From Lactuca virosa (Eukaryota > Streptophyta > Magnoliopsida > Asterales > Asteraceae): a DNA stretch of 64,000 nt. A program made the position numbers and the translations under genes. Positions within the stretch are counted from its first letter, which is position 1. Each line of letters begins with the position of its first letter. Of this stretch, positions 11,026-20,999 are shown in pieces. The stretch covers positions 341,793,508 through 341,857,507 of the forward strand of contig CAKMRJ010003334.1 of the NCBI GenBank assembly GCA_928212115.1, read 5' to 3'. The notes under the pieces were generated by a model. It was not told the DNA's origin. It did not search any database and worked only from the letters and a program-made list of their open reading frames with translations.

Positions 11026-11505
11026 TTAGGGCTCAACCAATTTCATACCCACTATAACGATATTCCTTCGCAGGGGAATAGGAACCAGATCCACTGAAAA
11101 CTGCTCATCGAATAACTGTAGTGTACAACCTCTGTGAACCCTCGCAACCCTAACGGTCCTGTCATCTGCTATCTCCACATCAAGTGGGCAATCCAGCTCC
11201 CCCGAAGCTCCTACGAATCGCTTGCTGAGCACGAGCGACACAAAATATTGGGTTGCACCCGAATCAAACAGTACCAAGGCTGAGATACCATTCACTAAGA
11301 ATGATCCTATAACAAACACATAAACATAAGCAATAATCATAACAATTAAAGAGATAAGGAGAGAATACATACCCGTCACAACATCGGGAGCCGCACGTGC
11401 CTCCTCTGCATTAAGCTGGAAAGCCCTGCTCCTCACAGTAGGCGCCTCTGCCCGGCCGTGACGGCCATCTGTAATCCTCAACATGGCAGGAGCGGGTGCC
11501 GCCAC
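11026..11505 (-). pseudogene. G1 aspartic protease
   Basis: Retropepsin-like domain that would cleave Gag-Pol. The active site is LFDSGAT, followed by FVSLVLSKRF and a flap region PLDVEIADDRTVRV. The expected second glycine-rich box (ILGMDWL in relatives) is altered to IVGMKLVEP. The frame is joined to gag without a frameshift, separated only by a TGA. Residues 'YSLLISLIVMIIAYVYVFVI' ahead of the domain are hydrophobic and unlike any protease; they are encoded by a 66-nt stretch with intron-type ends (11,307-11,372). Confidence 0.85.
11307..11372 (-). other. Candidate 66-nt intron between gag and protease (G1)
   Basis: On the minus strand the stretch starts GTATGTATTC, ends TTTGTTATAG, and is T-rich in between, as a plant intron would be. 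It is a multiple of three and has no stop, so unspliced RNA could also be translated through it. G2 has the same feature with 69 nt at 43,975-44,043. Removing it would put the end of gag directly before GSFLVNG, the usual start of this protease. Confidence 0.5.
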
Positions 11506-11508
11506 CTG

Positions 11509-12498
11509 TCATGCTGCTGCCAGACTCGGACACCGGGCCTTCTTGTGGCCCCTCTGATTGCACTGGAAGCAAATCAGATCTGAAACTACTGTGGTGGTGG
11601 TGGTAGCTATACAATCCATGCTCATGTGACCAGTTCTGCCGCACTTGAAGCAACCCGAACTCCCCGTTCCTGCACGCCCCTCATGCATCTTGCCGCACTT
11701 GCCATACCGGTTGCGGCCCTGCTGGCTCCTCGATCTGTGATCTGATAAATTGGGCTTCTTTCCCGCACTGCCTGTCTGAAGTCCATCTGGTTTCCTCTTC
11801 CTCTCCATCTTCAAATCCAACTCCCACTCTCGAGCCCTAGCAATCATGTCCTCCAGCGTCTTGCAGCTGGAGCGGCTCACAAACTGGCGGATATCACTCC
11901 GCAACATCTCATGATACCGGGCCTTCTTCATCTCCTCGTCTGCCACATACTTCGGAACATGAAGGGCCCTCTCCCTAAACTTGGAGGTGATCTCCGCCAT
12001 AGTCTCTGTCGTCTGCTCAAGATCCTAGAACTCTCTCGCTAGCTGTTGCACCTCAATCACAGGTGCAAACTCGGCCCTGAACCTGGCCGAAAAATCACTC
12101 CAGGTCATAGCATCTAGAGTTGTATCATCCCTAATGGCTCATCCGACCTCCTCCCACCAATCTCGTGCCCTGTCCTTTAGAAGACAAGATGCAAGTTGGA
12201 CCTTGTCCCCCTCAGGACATCTACTCGTACGGAATGCGTTGGAGACATCAACCAACCATCTGCTGCTAGCAATGGGATCCCGAGCCCCATGATAGTCGGG
12301 AGCTCCACAAGCCCTGAACTCCCAAAAAGTGAGTGTGCGCGACCCCATCATGGCCGCCACCTCAGTGAGGAAAGCACTCAGCTTCTCATCCAGAAGCTCC
12401 AAAATACCCTCCTTGACCGAACCAAAGATCACAAGAGTCTGATCTAGAATGTTGCGCGTGATCTCAGACGAAATAAACTCCCTCGTCTGCTTATCCAT
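11509..12498 (-). pseudogene. gag: G1 gag with three in-frame stops
   Basis: Capsid/nucleocapsid protein. The ATG at 12,498 gives MDKQTREFISSEITRN, followed by a retrotransposon-gag region (12,400-12,139) with W-F-like core GAPDYHGARDPIASSRWLVD and DRARDWWEEVG. A TGA follows at about 12,136, a TAG at about 12,027, and a TGA ends this part at 11,509. All three fit C-to-T changes of CGA or CAG codons. The C-terminal half (12,000-11,509) has zinc knuckles CFKCGRTGHMSMDC and CFQCNQRGHKKARC, with a degraded one ahead of them. The frame is otherwise continuous into protease. Confidence 0.9.
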
Positions 12499-12499
12499 C

Positions 12500-13543
12500 T
12501 GCCCGACTCCAGAGCTCTAGCCTGATCCCTCACCAGTGCCTGAAGTGCCAACCGGCCCAGTGCGTAGCGTCACCATCCTGAAAATACACCATAAAAACAT
12601 CAGTATACTCATCATAACTCGAGGGATCTCACATTCTACAAGTTTCCTGGGTTCATCTCAGCCTTCCTTGATTCGAGTATGGATCCTCTGCTTTTAGTAG
12701 TACGGGCCCATACTACCTTCCACATCTATCCGTACTTTCCTCAAGAACTGCCTCGACTCCACCAAGTCCCTTCTACTACTACTACTGATCTCATGCTAAA
12801 CTCATCCTAGGCTTGCCCTAGGGTAATCACCAACCCACTCTCCGCCATCAGCTGCATAAGAAGTCCCTGCTATCTCCCCTAACTAGCTCGTGAATACTAT
12901 TACATATCACTAAGACTAGATAATTCTTCGATTGAGAGATCCTACCCTTCCACGGTTGGACTCAAACAAGAGTTGCACAATACAGCTAGACCTAACCTTC
13001 TGAAATTATTTAATCCGTGCAATATGTAACTTAACATATTCATTTACTAATTAGTAAAATCTAACTAGAACTCCTAAAAGCACAAAGCAAGCAGCATTCG
13101 AGCATCGAGTAAACATAATCAAGCATATCTCATTCAGGCCATCACTGACTAATCTTTACTAACATGCGATTCATAAAGCTGAGATACATATAATAGGCAC
13201 ATAAGGCATCCTTCCTAGATCCTTAGTCCTAAACTAGCATGCAATTCTCATAAGGCTGATACACATATAATAGGCACATAAGGCATCCTTCCTAGATCCT
13301 TAGTCCTAAACTAGCATGTAGTTCTCATAAACATATCATAACATAAACTTGTATGGGTAATTTGGGAGTACTTACTTGAGCTCGGCTGATTGCATGCACC
13401 ACACCCTTTTTCTCTTTTCAAAGTTATTTTTCTCTTTTCAAAATTCTTTTTGTAAAAATGATTTTCTTTTGAAAATTTTCATACCATATCCTTAGTTTGA
13501 GTTCAGACACACCCGAGAGTGTGACCGAATCCCTCAAACCAAG
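12500..13543 (-). other. G1 5' leader (untranslated)
   Basis: About 1 kb between the primer site and the gag ATG, with a 77-bp tandem duplication and, nearer the primer site, T/A-rich repeats of TCTTTTCAAA (13,415-13,450). No frame longer than chance is seen. It is homologous in position to the leaders of other Tekay-type elements. Confidence 0.7.
13178..13330. repeat. 77-bp tandem duplication in G1 leader
   Basis: Unit 1 (13,178-13,254) and unit 2 (13,255-13,330) share ATAATAGGCACATAAGGCAT and the following CCTTCCTAGATCCTTAGTCC, with only a few substitutions. It is either a slippage product or a leader repeat. Confidence 0.9.
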
Positions 13544-13555
13544 GCTCTGATACCA
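13544..13555 (-). promoter_or_regulatory. G1 primer binding site (initiator tRNA-Met)
   Basis: Reads TGGTATCAGAGC on the minus strand, three bases inside the LTR end, as usual for Tekay-type elements. It fixes 13,559-15,598 as the 5' LTR. Confidence 0.9.
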
Positions 13556-13879
13556 ACTTGAAACATCCCAAAAATATAGACCAAAATTTTCATTTTAAAT
13601 CGGTAGTAAAAACCATCAATAACATCAATCACAGAAAAATCATAGTCATGTATCTCAAAAACATCATCAAATCTGTCAATATATCAAAATCATATATCAT
13701 AAATCAGAGTAAATCCTCCCAGGCTAAAAAAAACAGTGGTGTGTGCCATGCAGTCATCCGTAGCTCTTCCCCTTACTAGCGGAAGTACCTGAAACCAAAA
13801 CTGAAAATTGTAAGCACGAAGCTTAGTGTGTCTCCCCAACTACCACATACCATACATATAACACATAAACATATCTTGG

Positions 13880-14300
13880 GCCCCGCCCCTGCTTCATCGA
13901 GTCAAGCTCGGCATCGCCTTTCCCGGCATCGGGCCCCGCCCGGCATCGAACCCTATTCGACATCGGTCCCCGCCCGACATCGAGCCTCGCCCAGCATCGA
14001 GAAATCTCGGAATACATAAGAGCATAATCAGTAATACACATAAACCTAAGCACATAACATTAACACTTAAACATTACTCGGGCCCCGCCCGGCATCAGAC
14101 CGTAATCCGGTAACATACTAACATTCCTCGGGACCGCCCCGGCATCGAACCGAAGTTCGGAAACATACAATACAAACACATGCAAAAATCACAAAGACAT
14201 CAAGCATACTAACATTCCTCGGGACCGCCCCGACATCGTATTGAAATCCGGAAAAGCATATAATCCTACATCGGACCCCGCCCGACATCGGACCATAGTT
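13880..14300. repeat. GC-rich degenerate repeats in G1 LTR
   Basis: At least eight copies of a box like CGGGCCCCGCCCGGCATCG, with GACCGCCCC variants, recur at irregular spacing of about 30-130 bp. They alternate with ATCCGG/TTCGGAA-type boxes and AT-rich spacers. This is an internal LTR repeat of unknown role. Confidence 0.75.
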
Positions 14301-14561
14301 TGGAACTACTACTAGCTAAACGGGCCGGCCTTGGTGCCTTAGACCCGTTCCTACTGGAGGAAACTCACCTCGAATGCTAGCTGTGAAATCTCATGTGGGA
14401 ATCTCTGACGGCTGCTCCAACGACTCCCCGGCTATCAATTTCACAATACCACTTAATCAAAAACCTGATAACGCTACTTAGGGTACAATGGCCATTTTAC
14501 CCCTGTTCAATGTCAACGTCCTGGTCAAAATCAATGTCAAGGTCAAGTCCTAGTCAACCCA

Positions 14562-15539
14562 ACTCGTCGAGTTACCTCCTAACTCGGCGAGTTCCTGTAC
14601 TACTCAGACTCGTGGTCAGCTGAGTCAACTCGCCGAGTCCCTTCGCAGACTCGTCGATTCCCTTACTGGACTCGCCGAGTTTCCCTGTTTGGCTATCTTA
14701 ATGGACTAAGCCCCTACACTTCAGATCCAAGCGTCATACGTCACATAATCCCTGAAAATGTCCTTTTAAGGGTAAAATTATGACTACATTACCCCTTAAT
14801 ACCACTTCTTAAAGGGTTTAGCTCAAACCCTAATTCCTTGGGACCTAGAACTTGGTCCTTAAGACTTCCATACACCTAACTCAAGCTTACAACCTCATAT
14901 CTAAACCCTTAACACTACTTGGACTCGTAAAGTTCCCACCTTTCCCACATGCATGGCCTTTTGGGGCTAAAAAGGCCAATATGACTCTCCAAATCTTGCA
15001 TGGGGGCTCCAATGGCATAAAGTTTGCACCTTTATGTCATAACAGCCCCTCAAGGTACTAGATCTGGAAGAATACCCTTTTGGGTCGATCATTTCCCAAA
15101 AGCTATAAATCTTGGACCAAAAATCCACATAAATGGGACATAAATAGATCTAATGAACTAATAGCCAAGCTAGAAGCTTGATTACCAGAAAATGTAGCAA
15201 ATGGAGTGTAGATTCTGGATCTACTCTTCCCTTCTTGAGCCCTCTATCTTCTTCTTCTTCCTTAAGCTTCAAAAGCACACAAAGGTCACTCAAATGGCTC
15301 ACACTCTCAAAGAAAGCTCTAGGGTTTCGTGGATTAGGGTTTGGGACAAGGAGGCTGTAAATGAGGCCAAGGGGTGGGGGTTAAGGAGCTTAAATAGGGT
15401 GCAAAACCCCGAGATTAGGGTTTCATCCTGGCCGAGCTACTCGTCGAGTCGAGGGATCCTGACTCGTCGAGTAAATAGCTCAAACCCCACGCATAATTTG
15501 CCTTCTACTCGACGAGTTAGGGCCACCAACTCGTCGAGT
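14562..15539. repeat. ACTCG-N-CGAGT palindromes in G1 LTR
   Basis: Copies at 14,562, 14,582 (centre G), 14,628 (centre C), 14,649 (one arm base changed), 14,670 (centre C), 15,439, 15,462, 15,507 (centre A) and 15,529. They lie near both ends of the LTR, nine in all. The central base varies while the two 5-bp arms are kept. Confidence 0.9.
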
Positions 15540-15598
15540 TCCTCTCTTAAAATGAATAAATAAATGAGTTAAATGCATACCAAGAACCAGACGTTACA

Positions 15599-17221
15599 CA
15601 TATGTTTTAATGCATGTTTGTGATGTTTATTTTAAGTTCTTGTATGTTATGTTTGATGTATGAAAATTGTTTTTACTTGTTAAATAACATTTTATTATAA
15701 AATAATATCACTTGGAGTTTGAGTAAAAAATAGTTAAAAGATAACATAAGATGTTTATAAATGGATAGTTATAAAAACGTTTTTACCGGCTACCAGTTAA
15801 AAATCGATTTTCGTTTAAAATTGTTTTATTGTAAAACTTATAAATAACCAACTTTAAAATTTTTTAAATAGTTTAAAAGATGTTAAAAACATTATATAGA
15901 GTCTGTTTCTTTATAATAAATAAGGAGCTTTTATTAAAAAGACTAAAATCGGTTTATAACGTTATAACGGCAAATAATAAAACTAGTGATTATTTTTTGC
16001 GTCGAAACTTAATATATTAAATTGGTGTTTTAAACATAACGCAACATGTTGATATTATGTTTTATGCATGCCAAACGAGATTTAAAACATAAGTATAATC
16101 ACCCAAGTTTTGGTTTATCAAAATATGACTTTTCTCATAATATGCATAAAATTGAGTTTATAAAATAAAATGAGTTTAGTCTCTAAATTCATGAAGTTAT
16201 AAGTGTTTGATTATTAAAAGGAGATTTAAAATAGTGATTTTATAACTCATCCAAAACTCCAAGTCTTAAGTATAAAATGAAATTTTATTAAGACTATTAT
16301 CGGTTCTTAAAACCGATCTACGACTAAACTTTAAAATACCGGATTTTAGTTTTTAATTGATCGTGGATAATGGAAAGTAAAATGAAGTTTTATTTGGCAC
16401 CTAAAGAACCTCATAACAAGTGATATGAATTTTACAAAAGGGTACATGAATTTTTGGATGCATGCAATATTCATGAGACCATGTTTTTTATAAAATATAA
16501 TTGTAAAACATATATAAAACCTTTTCTAAAATGCAAGTCATTTCCATCCTTTTGAAGAACACTCGTTATCATTTGTATGGTCTTAGTATCACAGGGTCAC
16601 CTGGTCATTCAGATTGTCTTATGATGTCCATGGTAGTTTTGTAGTTTCTGATTTCTAAAGGGTCACCTTGTCACTGGAAAGTTACAATACCACAAGTTGT
16701 TTCAAGTACGATGACTTGATCGGAATCTTGTTTGATAAAGATAACCTAAGCATGATAGGTCTAAGGCATAGATGGGATAAACATGCCAAGTTAAGCAATA
16801 GTTGTTTAGGATCCCATAATCTAGGAGTTACATACCGTATGCAATTAGTAATCGCTACCTACCGAGTTTGATCAAGTTTATGGGATAAAGGTCACCTAAC
16901 CATTTACTTGTTTCGTTACTTGGATCCTAAACTTTAATAAAATAATATTTTAAGAAACAATAAAAGGTATTAACTTTTAAAGACTAAATATTAAAAATAC
17001 TAAATGAAACTTTGTTAAATTCTGTTAATAACTGTTAATACTCTTACGCCTTGCAAAATCTCTCTCTCTCTCTCTCTCTCTCTTGTTGTGTTTCAAGAGA
17101 TAGTAACACTTGATGATTATAATTTCTATAAATGGTATAATATCTTGAGGTTCTACCTTAAGGATAAATAGAAATTATATATACTAAAAAATCCCATACT
17201 TGAACAACCTCTGCAAACCAG
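15599..17221. other. AT-rich stretch without recognisable gene
   Basis: No supported coding region, LTR end, primer site or tRNA gene was seen. Much is A/T-rich with runs of TTTAAAA type. It contains a (CT)n microsatellite at 17,060-17,091. Because C4 gag remains follow on the plus strand, part of this could be the decayed C4 leader, but its 5' LTR was not found. Confidence 0.5.
17060..17091. repeat. (CT)n microsatellite
   Basis: About 16 uninterrupted CT dinucleotides, followed by TGTTGTGTTTC. Confidence 0.95.
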
Positions 17222-18590
17222 TCAACCTGATCATGATGCCTTGATAGAAGCATTATTGTGATGATGTTGATGTGTCTCACATCATATTGGACTAATTAAC
17301 CTTGACTTGCAGAAAGTCTTGGATAATTATGAAACATATCAGATGTCTCATAAAGTAAAGAAAATATCCAATCAAAACACTAGAAAGTACTTCAAATTTG
17401 TTAAAGCATTGAATAAAGGAAGTCTAAGAGATTATGTACGCAAATAGACTTATAGTTGAGTTAAGGGATATACAACATGAACCCAAAAATGAAGAAAGGA
17501 TCTAAATGATTGATGTTGTTTCTATTGTGGAAGAAACTGGACATTGAAAGAGAAATTGTTTCTCTAATCCCATCGAGCTATAGAAGTATGACTTGGAAAA
17601 GACTTCAGATATCTATATGATAGAACTGTTTATTTTACCATCATTTGCATAAGTATGTTATACGTAATGTGACACTAATAATTGATATTATGTACTGATG
17701 ATTGGAAGAAATAATCAACTAATTACAAACAAATGGTATTTCGTGTTGAAGATATAACAAGTGTTGTTACAGTCTTTATTTAAACAATAGATGTTTCGTA
17801 CATATTCTTATAGGGACATGTAACAGTTGTAATTTATGAATAAATCTAGATTTACTTATCGTTTAATGGATGTTCACATTCATGTTCTGAAGCGATGTAT
17901 TATGTGTTAAAGAATATTTTCTCATAATGTTAATTATGAAGCAAATCTATAAGCTTTCATTAAATTGATGGTTCTAATCATAAAACTTAATTAATCAAAT
18001 GATATTTGATTCAAGCTTATCTATGTCATAATCATCATGACTATATAAATAATAAATACATATACCAACTTCAAAAGGATGGAATTTTTGAAGGAAAATG
18101 AGCTTGATTCGTTTGATATATGTGAATCTTTTTTATATGGGAAGATGATTCGCAAGTGTATTTATATATTAGCAGTTAAAGAACAAAGGGGTTGACAAAG
18201 AATTATACATAAGTGATGTATGTAATCTTTTCAATCCATGAATATATTTGGTGATAGATGTCTAATCAATTTCACTAACGAATTTTATTCGTTATTGTTG
18301 AAACCTTTGATTTGCTCAAATTGTTTCATAATGAAGATTGAGATTCTACTTAATGAGATCATCATTAATCTTTCCTTGTGATAAAGAAAATGAGTTTTGG
18401 GAACCAAGTCTTCTTGGAACATTTTAGGAGTTGTGGAATTGATTCACAACTCATTCCAACAAAAACACTTACTCGTCATTAGTATGGTTCTTGTGGCACA
18501 TGATCACATGGTCACTTGGATCTATCTTTTGATGTTTGAGGTAACCTCCGTATTCTCTAGTAGGATAGGGCAACCTTGCCACCAACTGAA
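17222..18590 (+). pseudogene. C4 gag-integrase remnant
   Basis: Frames are broken throughout. Landmarks on the plus strand: a zinc knuckle around 17,515-17,560 (the codons for C-x2-C and G-H-W-K-R-N-C are present but in two frames); a protease-like spot near 17,610-17,690 with IYMIELFILPS ahead of a decayed active site; the pre-integrase signature LQKDGIFEG at about 18,070-18,100, matching LQKDGVLES of C3; and an integrase-core-like run to about 18,480. It ends where the C3 LTR begins. Confidence 0.6.
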
Positions 18591-19346
18591 TTGGTATGTA
18601 CTTGACCTGATAGTAGCATGGTCCTTTTGGGTTGCCTTCACCATAGCAATTTGATAGGATGAATTATGGAGAAAGAGGTTAATTGTGATCTATTAATATA
18701 TTATAAGAATAATATATTAATTGAGAAATCATGTTATTTAATTAGTATTGATCAGAAATTAATTTGGAGTTAATTTGGTGATCAAAAGAGACAGATTAAA
18801 TTGTTGGGGACTGATATTGCAATTATATGATAGTTGCAAGTTGGGCTTGTGGATCCCTAGGAAGGGGTGGACGAAATTTTATGTGTAGCCCACGTAGATT
18901 TCGTCCAAGGAGGCCTTCTGGATGGATCTACTGGACTGCTTAACGCTTAAGCAGTCACATTAGGGTTTTACCTGAAACCCTAGCAGCTCAGCAATATAAG
19001 GAACCTCTAGGACTCCTAAAATCGGCCACTTGCTTCTAAGAGAATACCCTAGCCGATTTTGAGCCTCCTAACCTCTCTCATATTCTTCCAATTGCTACTT
19101 GGTGTTTGTGACTCACTAGAGGTGCAACAATTAAAGCACTAAGCTCTTGAAGGTCAAGATCTACAAGCTACAAGGAAAAGGTATTTATCTAACTTTGTTT
19201 TATGTTATCAATTTCGAATATTGTATGCTAGATTTGGGTTTATTGTTTGGATGATTATTTGCATGTATAACTTGAGAAAAACCTAGATCCAAAGCATTAG
19301 GGTTGCATGTGCACCATAGGAATGTTGTAGTGCTCAAAACCCATCA
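18591..19346 (+). repeat. C3 5' LTR, first ~36 bp missing
   Basis: Matches the 3' LTR (40,042-40,869) from 'TTGGTATGTACTTGACC' onward and ends AAAACCCATCA. The first bases present in the 3' copy (TATTAGATTAGATGTC...) are absent; C4 sequence meets the LTR directly, so a small deletion removed the left end and its target duplication. A TATA-like AATATAAGG lies near 18,993-19,001. It lacks the internal duplication found in the 3' LTR. Confidence 0.9.
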
Positions 19347-19347
19347 G

Positions 19348-19359
19348 TGGTATCAGAGC
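19348..19359 (+). promoter_or_regulatory. C3 primer binding site (initiator tRNA-Met)
   Basis: TGGTATCAGAGC one base after the LTR end, as in C2. Confidence 0.95.
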
Positions 19360-19440
19360 TTAGGCTGTTTTTCTATTGTATTTGATGTCATGGTTAATTG
19401 TTCAAACTGAAAAGAATCGATTTCTAGCCTCTGACAGAGA

Positions 19441-19500
19441 ACTCGACGAGTCTCGACGAGTTGATGCAACTCGACGAGTCCAAAGCCTGACTCGATGAGT
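19441..19500. repeat. ACTCG-N-CGAGT palindromes in C3 leader
   Basis: Four copies: 19,441-19,451, 19,451-19,461 (first base T, overlapping by one), 19,469-19,479, and 19,490-19,500 with one arm base changed. The centre base is A in this strand, i.e. T in the other, as in the C2 cluster. Confidence 0.9.
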
Positions 19501-20251
19501 TGACTCGTCTAACTGCATGATTTTCAGAATTTAAGCCTAAATTAGATTTGGATAATTACCACAAACTGTTTTTTCTATCAAAATCTAATTTTTCTAATAT
19601 GGTAATGGATATCCTAATCTAATTGGAAGATAATGGTCAAAATTTAAGATAATTACTAGATTATATGATAAACTACTTATTTGTAAATTTTGAATTGTAT
19701 TTATCTTGCAAAATAAAATTAGATTAGGTCAAATTTAGATAATGGTAAAATTATATGATTATTTTAATTATTTTAAATTTCATCTAGATAGTTTTGAAAA
19801 GTTTCATAACTTGCCCTCAAGTTTTGGAATTTCAAATTTGATTAAAAAGTTTTAATTTTGAAATATTAAATTCTAAACCCTAGTGTTTTAAAAGTTTAAA
19901 ATACAACCCTTATACTACTATGATATTAAAAGCTTATTAATTATATATATATATATATGTATAATATGAGTCAGTCTTACCGTTAGTAGGCCTCATTCAC
20001 GAAGTTGGTCTATAAGGGGTGTTTAAGGAAGCGGCCTGTAAAATGACTGCCATTGGGTATCCACTCTTGCCCACCACACTCTTGACTAATGGAGGGTCGT
20101 TAGCCGAACGGGTAGGATAGGCCAACTAATTCCTCATTAATAATTATAATGATTATTATGAAGTAACTAAATGTTTTCATAAATTCCCAATCTTAGTTAC
20201 TTTGGGAAAAATGTGAAAATGATGTTATTCCATGAAATTGCACTTTGCACC

Positions 20252-20399
20252 TTGCCAAGTCGTTAGTGGAGCGTGTGTGGTTAACCGGAACACTAACTTA
20301 GACTAACAAGCATGGCAAAGGGTAGCTCGATGTTTATCATAAATCAATGGAGCGTGTGTGGTTAACCGACACATTGATTAGGTGATAAATGACATCGAG
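20252..20399 (+). other. Twin leader hairpins of C3
   Basis: Hairpin A: GTTAGTG (20,262-20,268) pairs with CACTAAC (20,291-20,297); AGTC/GACT extends it outward. Hairpin B: CTCGATG, TTTATCA and AATCAATG (20,326-20,349) pair in turn with CATTGATT, TGATAAA and CATCGAG (20,372-20,399). Both loops begin GAGCGTGTGTGG and contain GGTTAACC. The stems of A and B have different sequences but both pair perfectly while the loop is conserved, which is the mark of selected RNA structure. Confidence 0.75.
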
Positions 20400-20746
20400 A
20401 GTACCAAGCACATTTGCATGGTTATTCACACTTTGTTTGTGATCCTCGGTATCCCAGTCACAAACTTGAAGGGAATAATCGAGATTAAACATGCCATTGA
20501 AAAGTTCAATGAATCTCAAAGAATCTAGGAATTTCAATTCATTTAAAACGTAATGTTCATTTTCGTTTTTCATGGTGGAAATTGGTAAATCGTCATTTAC
20601 CTACCTTCAAATATTTTGCAATTGGATTATGGCATCCCTCTTCCGAATTGTAGAATATTGTGTTGGGTCCTAGCCTTAATATTTAATTTGGGTGTTATAT
20701 TAAGGATTCTTATCTATTCTAAACTTTGTCTCTTTTCTTTTTCCAG

Positions 20747-20986
20747 ATGTCAGGCTCAAACTCCTACAACGCCAACTCCTCGAACCCACTTTCTCTCTTG
20801 GGCATTTGTGGGAGGGTCACATTTGATGGATCCAACTTTAATGATTGGATTCGCAACATTCGCATGGCCCTAAGGTACGAGGAAAAGGAAGAGATTCTCG
20901 ACAAAGAACTCGTCGAGATCAATGAAACTACTGCTACTCCCGAAGATAAATCCCACCTTCGCATGTATTTACACTATTCAATCTAA
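20747..20986 (+). pseudogene. gag: C3 gag, N-terminal fragment
   Basis: The ATG at 20,747 starts an 80-residue frame reading MSGSNSYN...FDGSNFNDWIRNIRMAL, the standard N-terminal part of a Copia gag (the 'N-x-x-x-W' region). It ends at a stop at about 20,986. The remainder of gag, including the zinc knuckle, is absent: the protease active site follows only about 25 bp later. The copy therefore had a large internal gag deletion. Confidence 0.85.
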
Positions 20987-20999
20987 TAACTCATCACAT

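Larger units (their letters stand above)
9041..15598 (-). mobile_element. G1: Ty3/Gypsy element (Tekay/Del type)
   Basis: Minus-strand Gypsy element with 2-kb LTR, leader, gag, protease, RT, RNase H and the N-terminal part of the integrase, in the Gypsy order PR-RT-RH-IN. Long LTRs, the gag zinc-knuckle arrangement and the sequence style fit the chromoviral Tekay/Del clade, but the chromodomain that would prove this is cut off by the C2 insertion at 9,040. G2 (43,973-49,651) is the same family in the other orientation. Confidence 0.9.
13559..15598 (-). repeat. G1 5' LTR, 2,040 bp
   Basis: Coding orientation begins TGTAACGTCTGGTTCTTGG and ends GGGATGTTTCA. It holds two clusters of 11-bp palindromes (14,562-14,680 and 15,439-15,539) and a GC-rich block (13,880-14,300) of degenerate repeats around GGCCCCGCCCGGCATCG and its variants. 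Right of it lies CATAT (15,599-15,603), the candidate target duplication; the partner end is outside the window. Short open frames within it are not conserved and are not called genes. Confidence 0.85.
19360..20746 (+). other. C3 5' leader (untranslated)
   Basis: About 1.4 kb with the same order of features as the C2 leader: palindrome cluster (19,441-19,500), AT-rich part, the block around 'GCCGAACGGGTAGG' (20,104-20,117), the twin hairpins (20,252-20,399), and the reverse of the box GAAGAGGGATGCCGTAAT near 20,630, ending just before the gag ATG. No coding content was found. The strong conservation against C2, next to much poorer conservation of C2 gag, suggests selection on the leader while the family was active. 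Confidence 0.8.

Noticed and set aside
13823..14053. Open frames on both strands in a GC-rich block, possible small gene
   Set aside because: They fall on degenerate GGCCCCGCCCGGCATCG repeats inside the G1 LTR; repeats without stops explain the open frames.
14562..15539. Spaced short palindromes, considered as a CRISPR-like array
   Set aside because: Eukaryotic LTR context, irregular spacing, repeats of only 11 bp, no cas genes.
15599..17221. 5' LTR of C4
   Set aside because: No primer site and no similarity by eye to the 3' LTR at 43,073-43,972.
18397..18654. 85-codon plus-strand frame with hydrophobic segments
   Set aside because: It crosses the C4/C3 junction at 18,590, so it is not one gene.
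19348..19359. TGGTATCAGAGC boxes considered as tRNA gene parts
   Set aside because: Each lies just inside an LTR end and is only the primer complement; no cloverleaf sequence is nearby.
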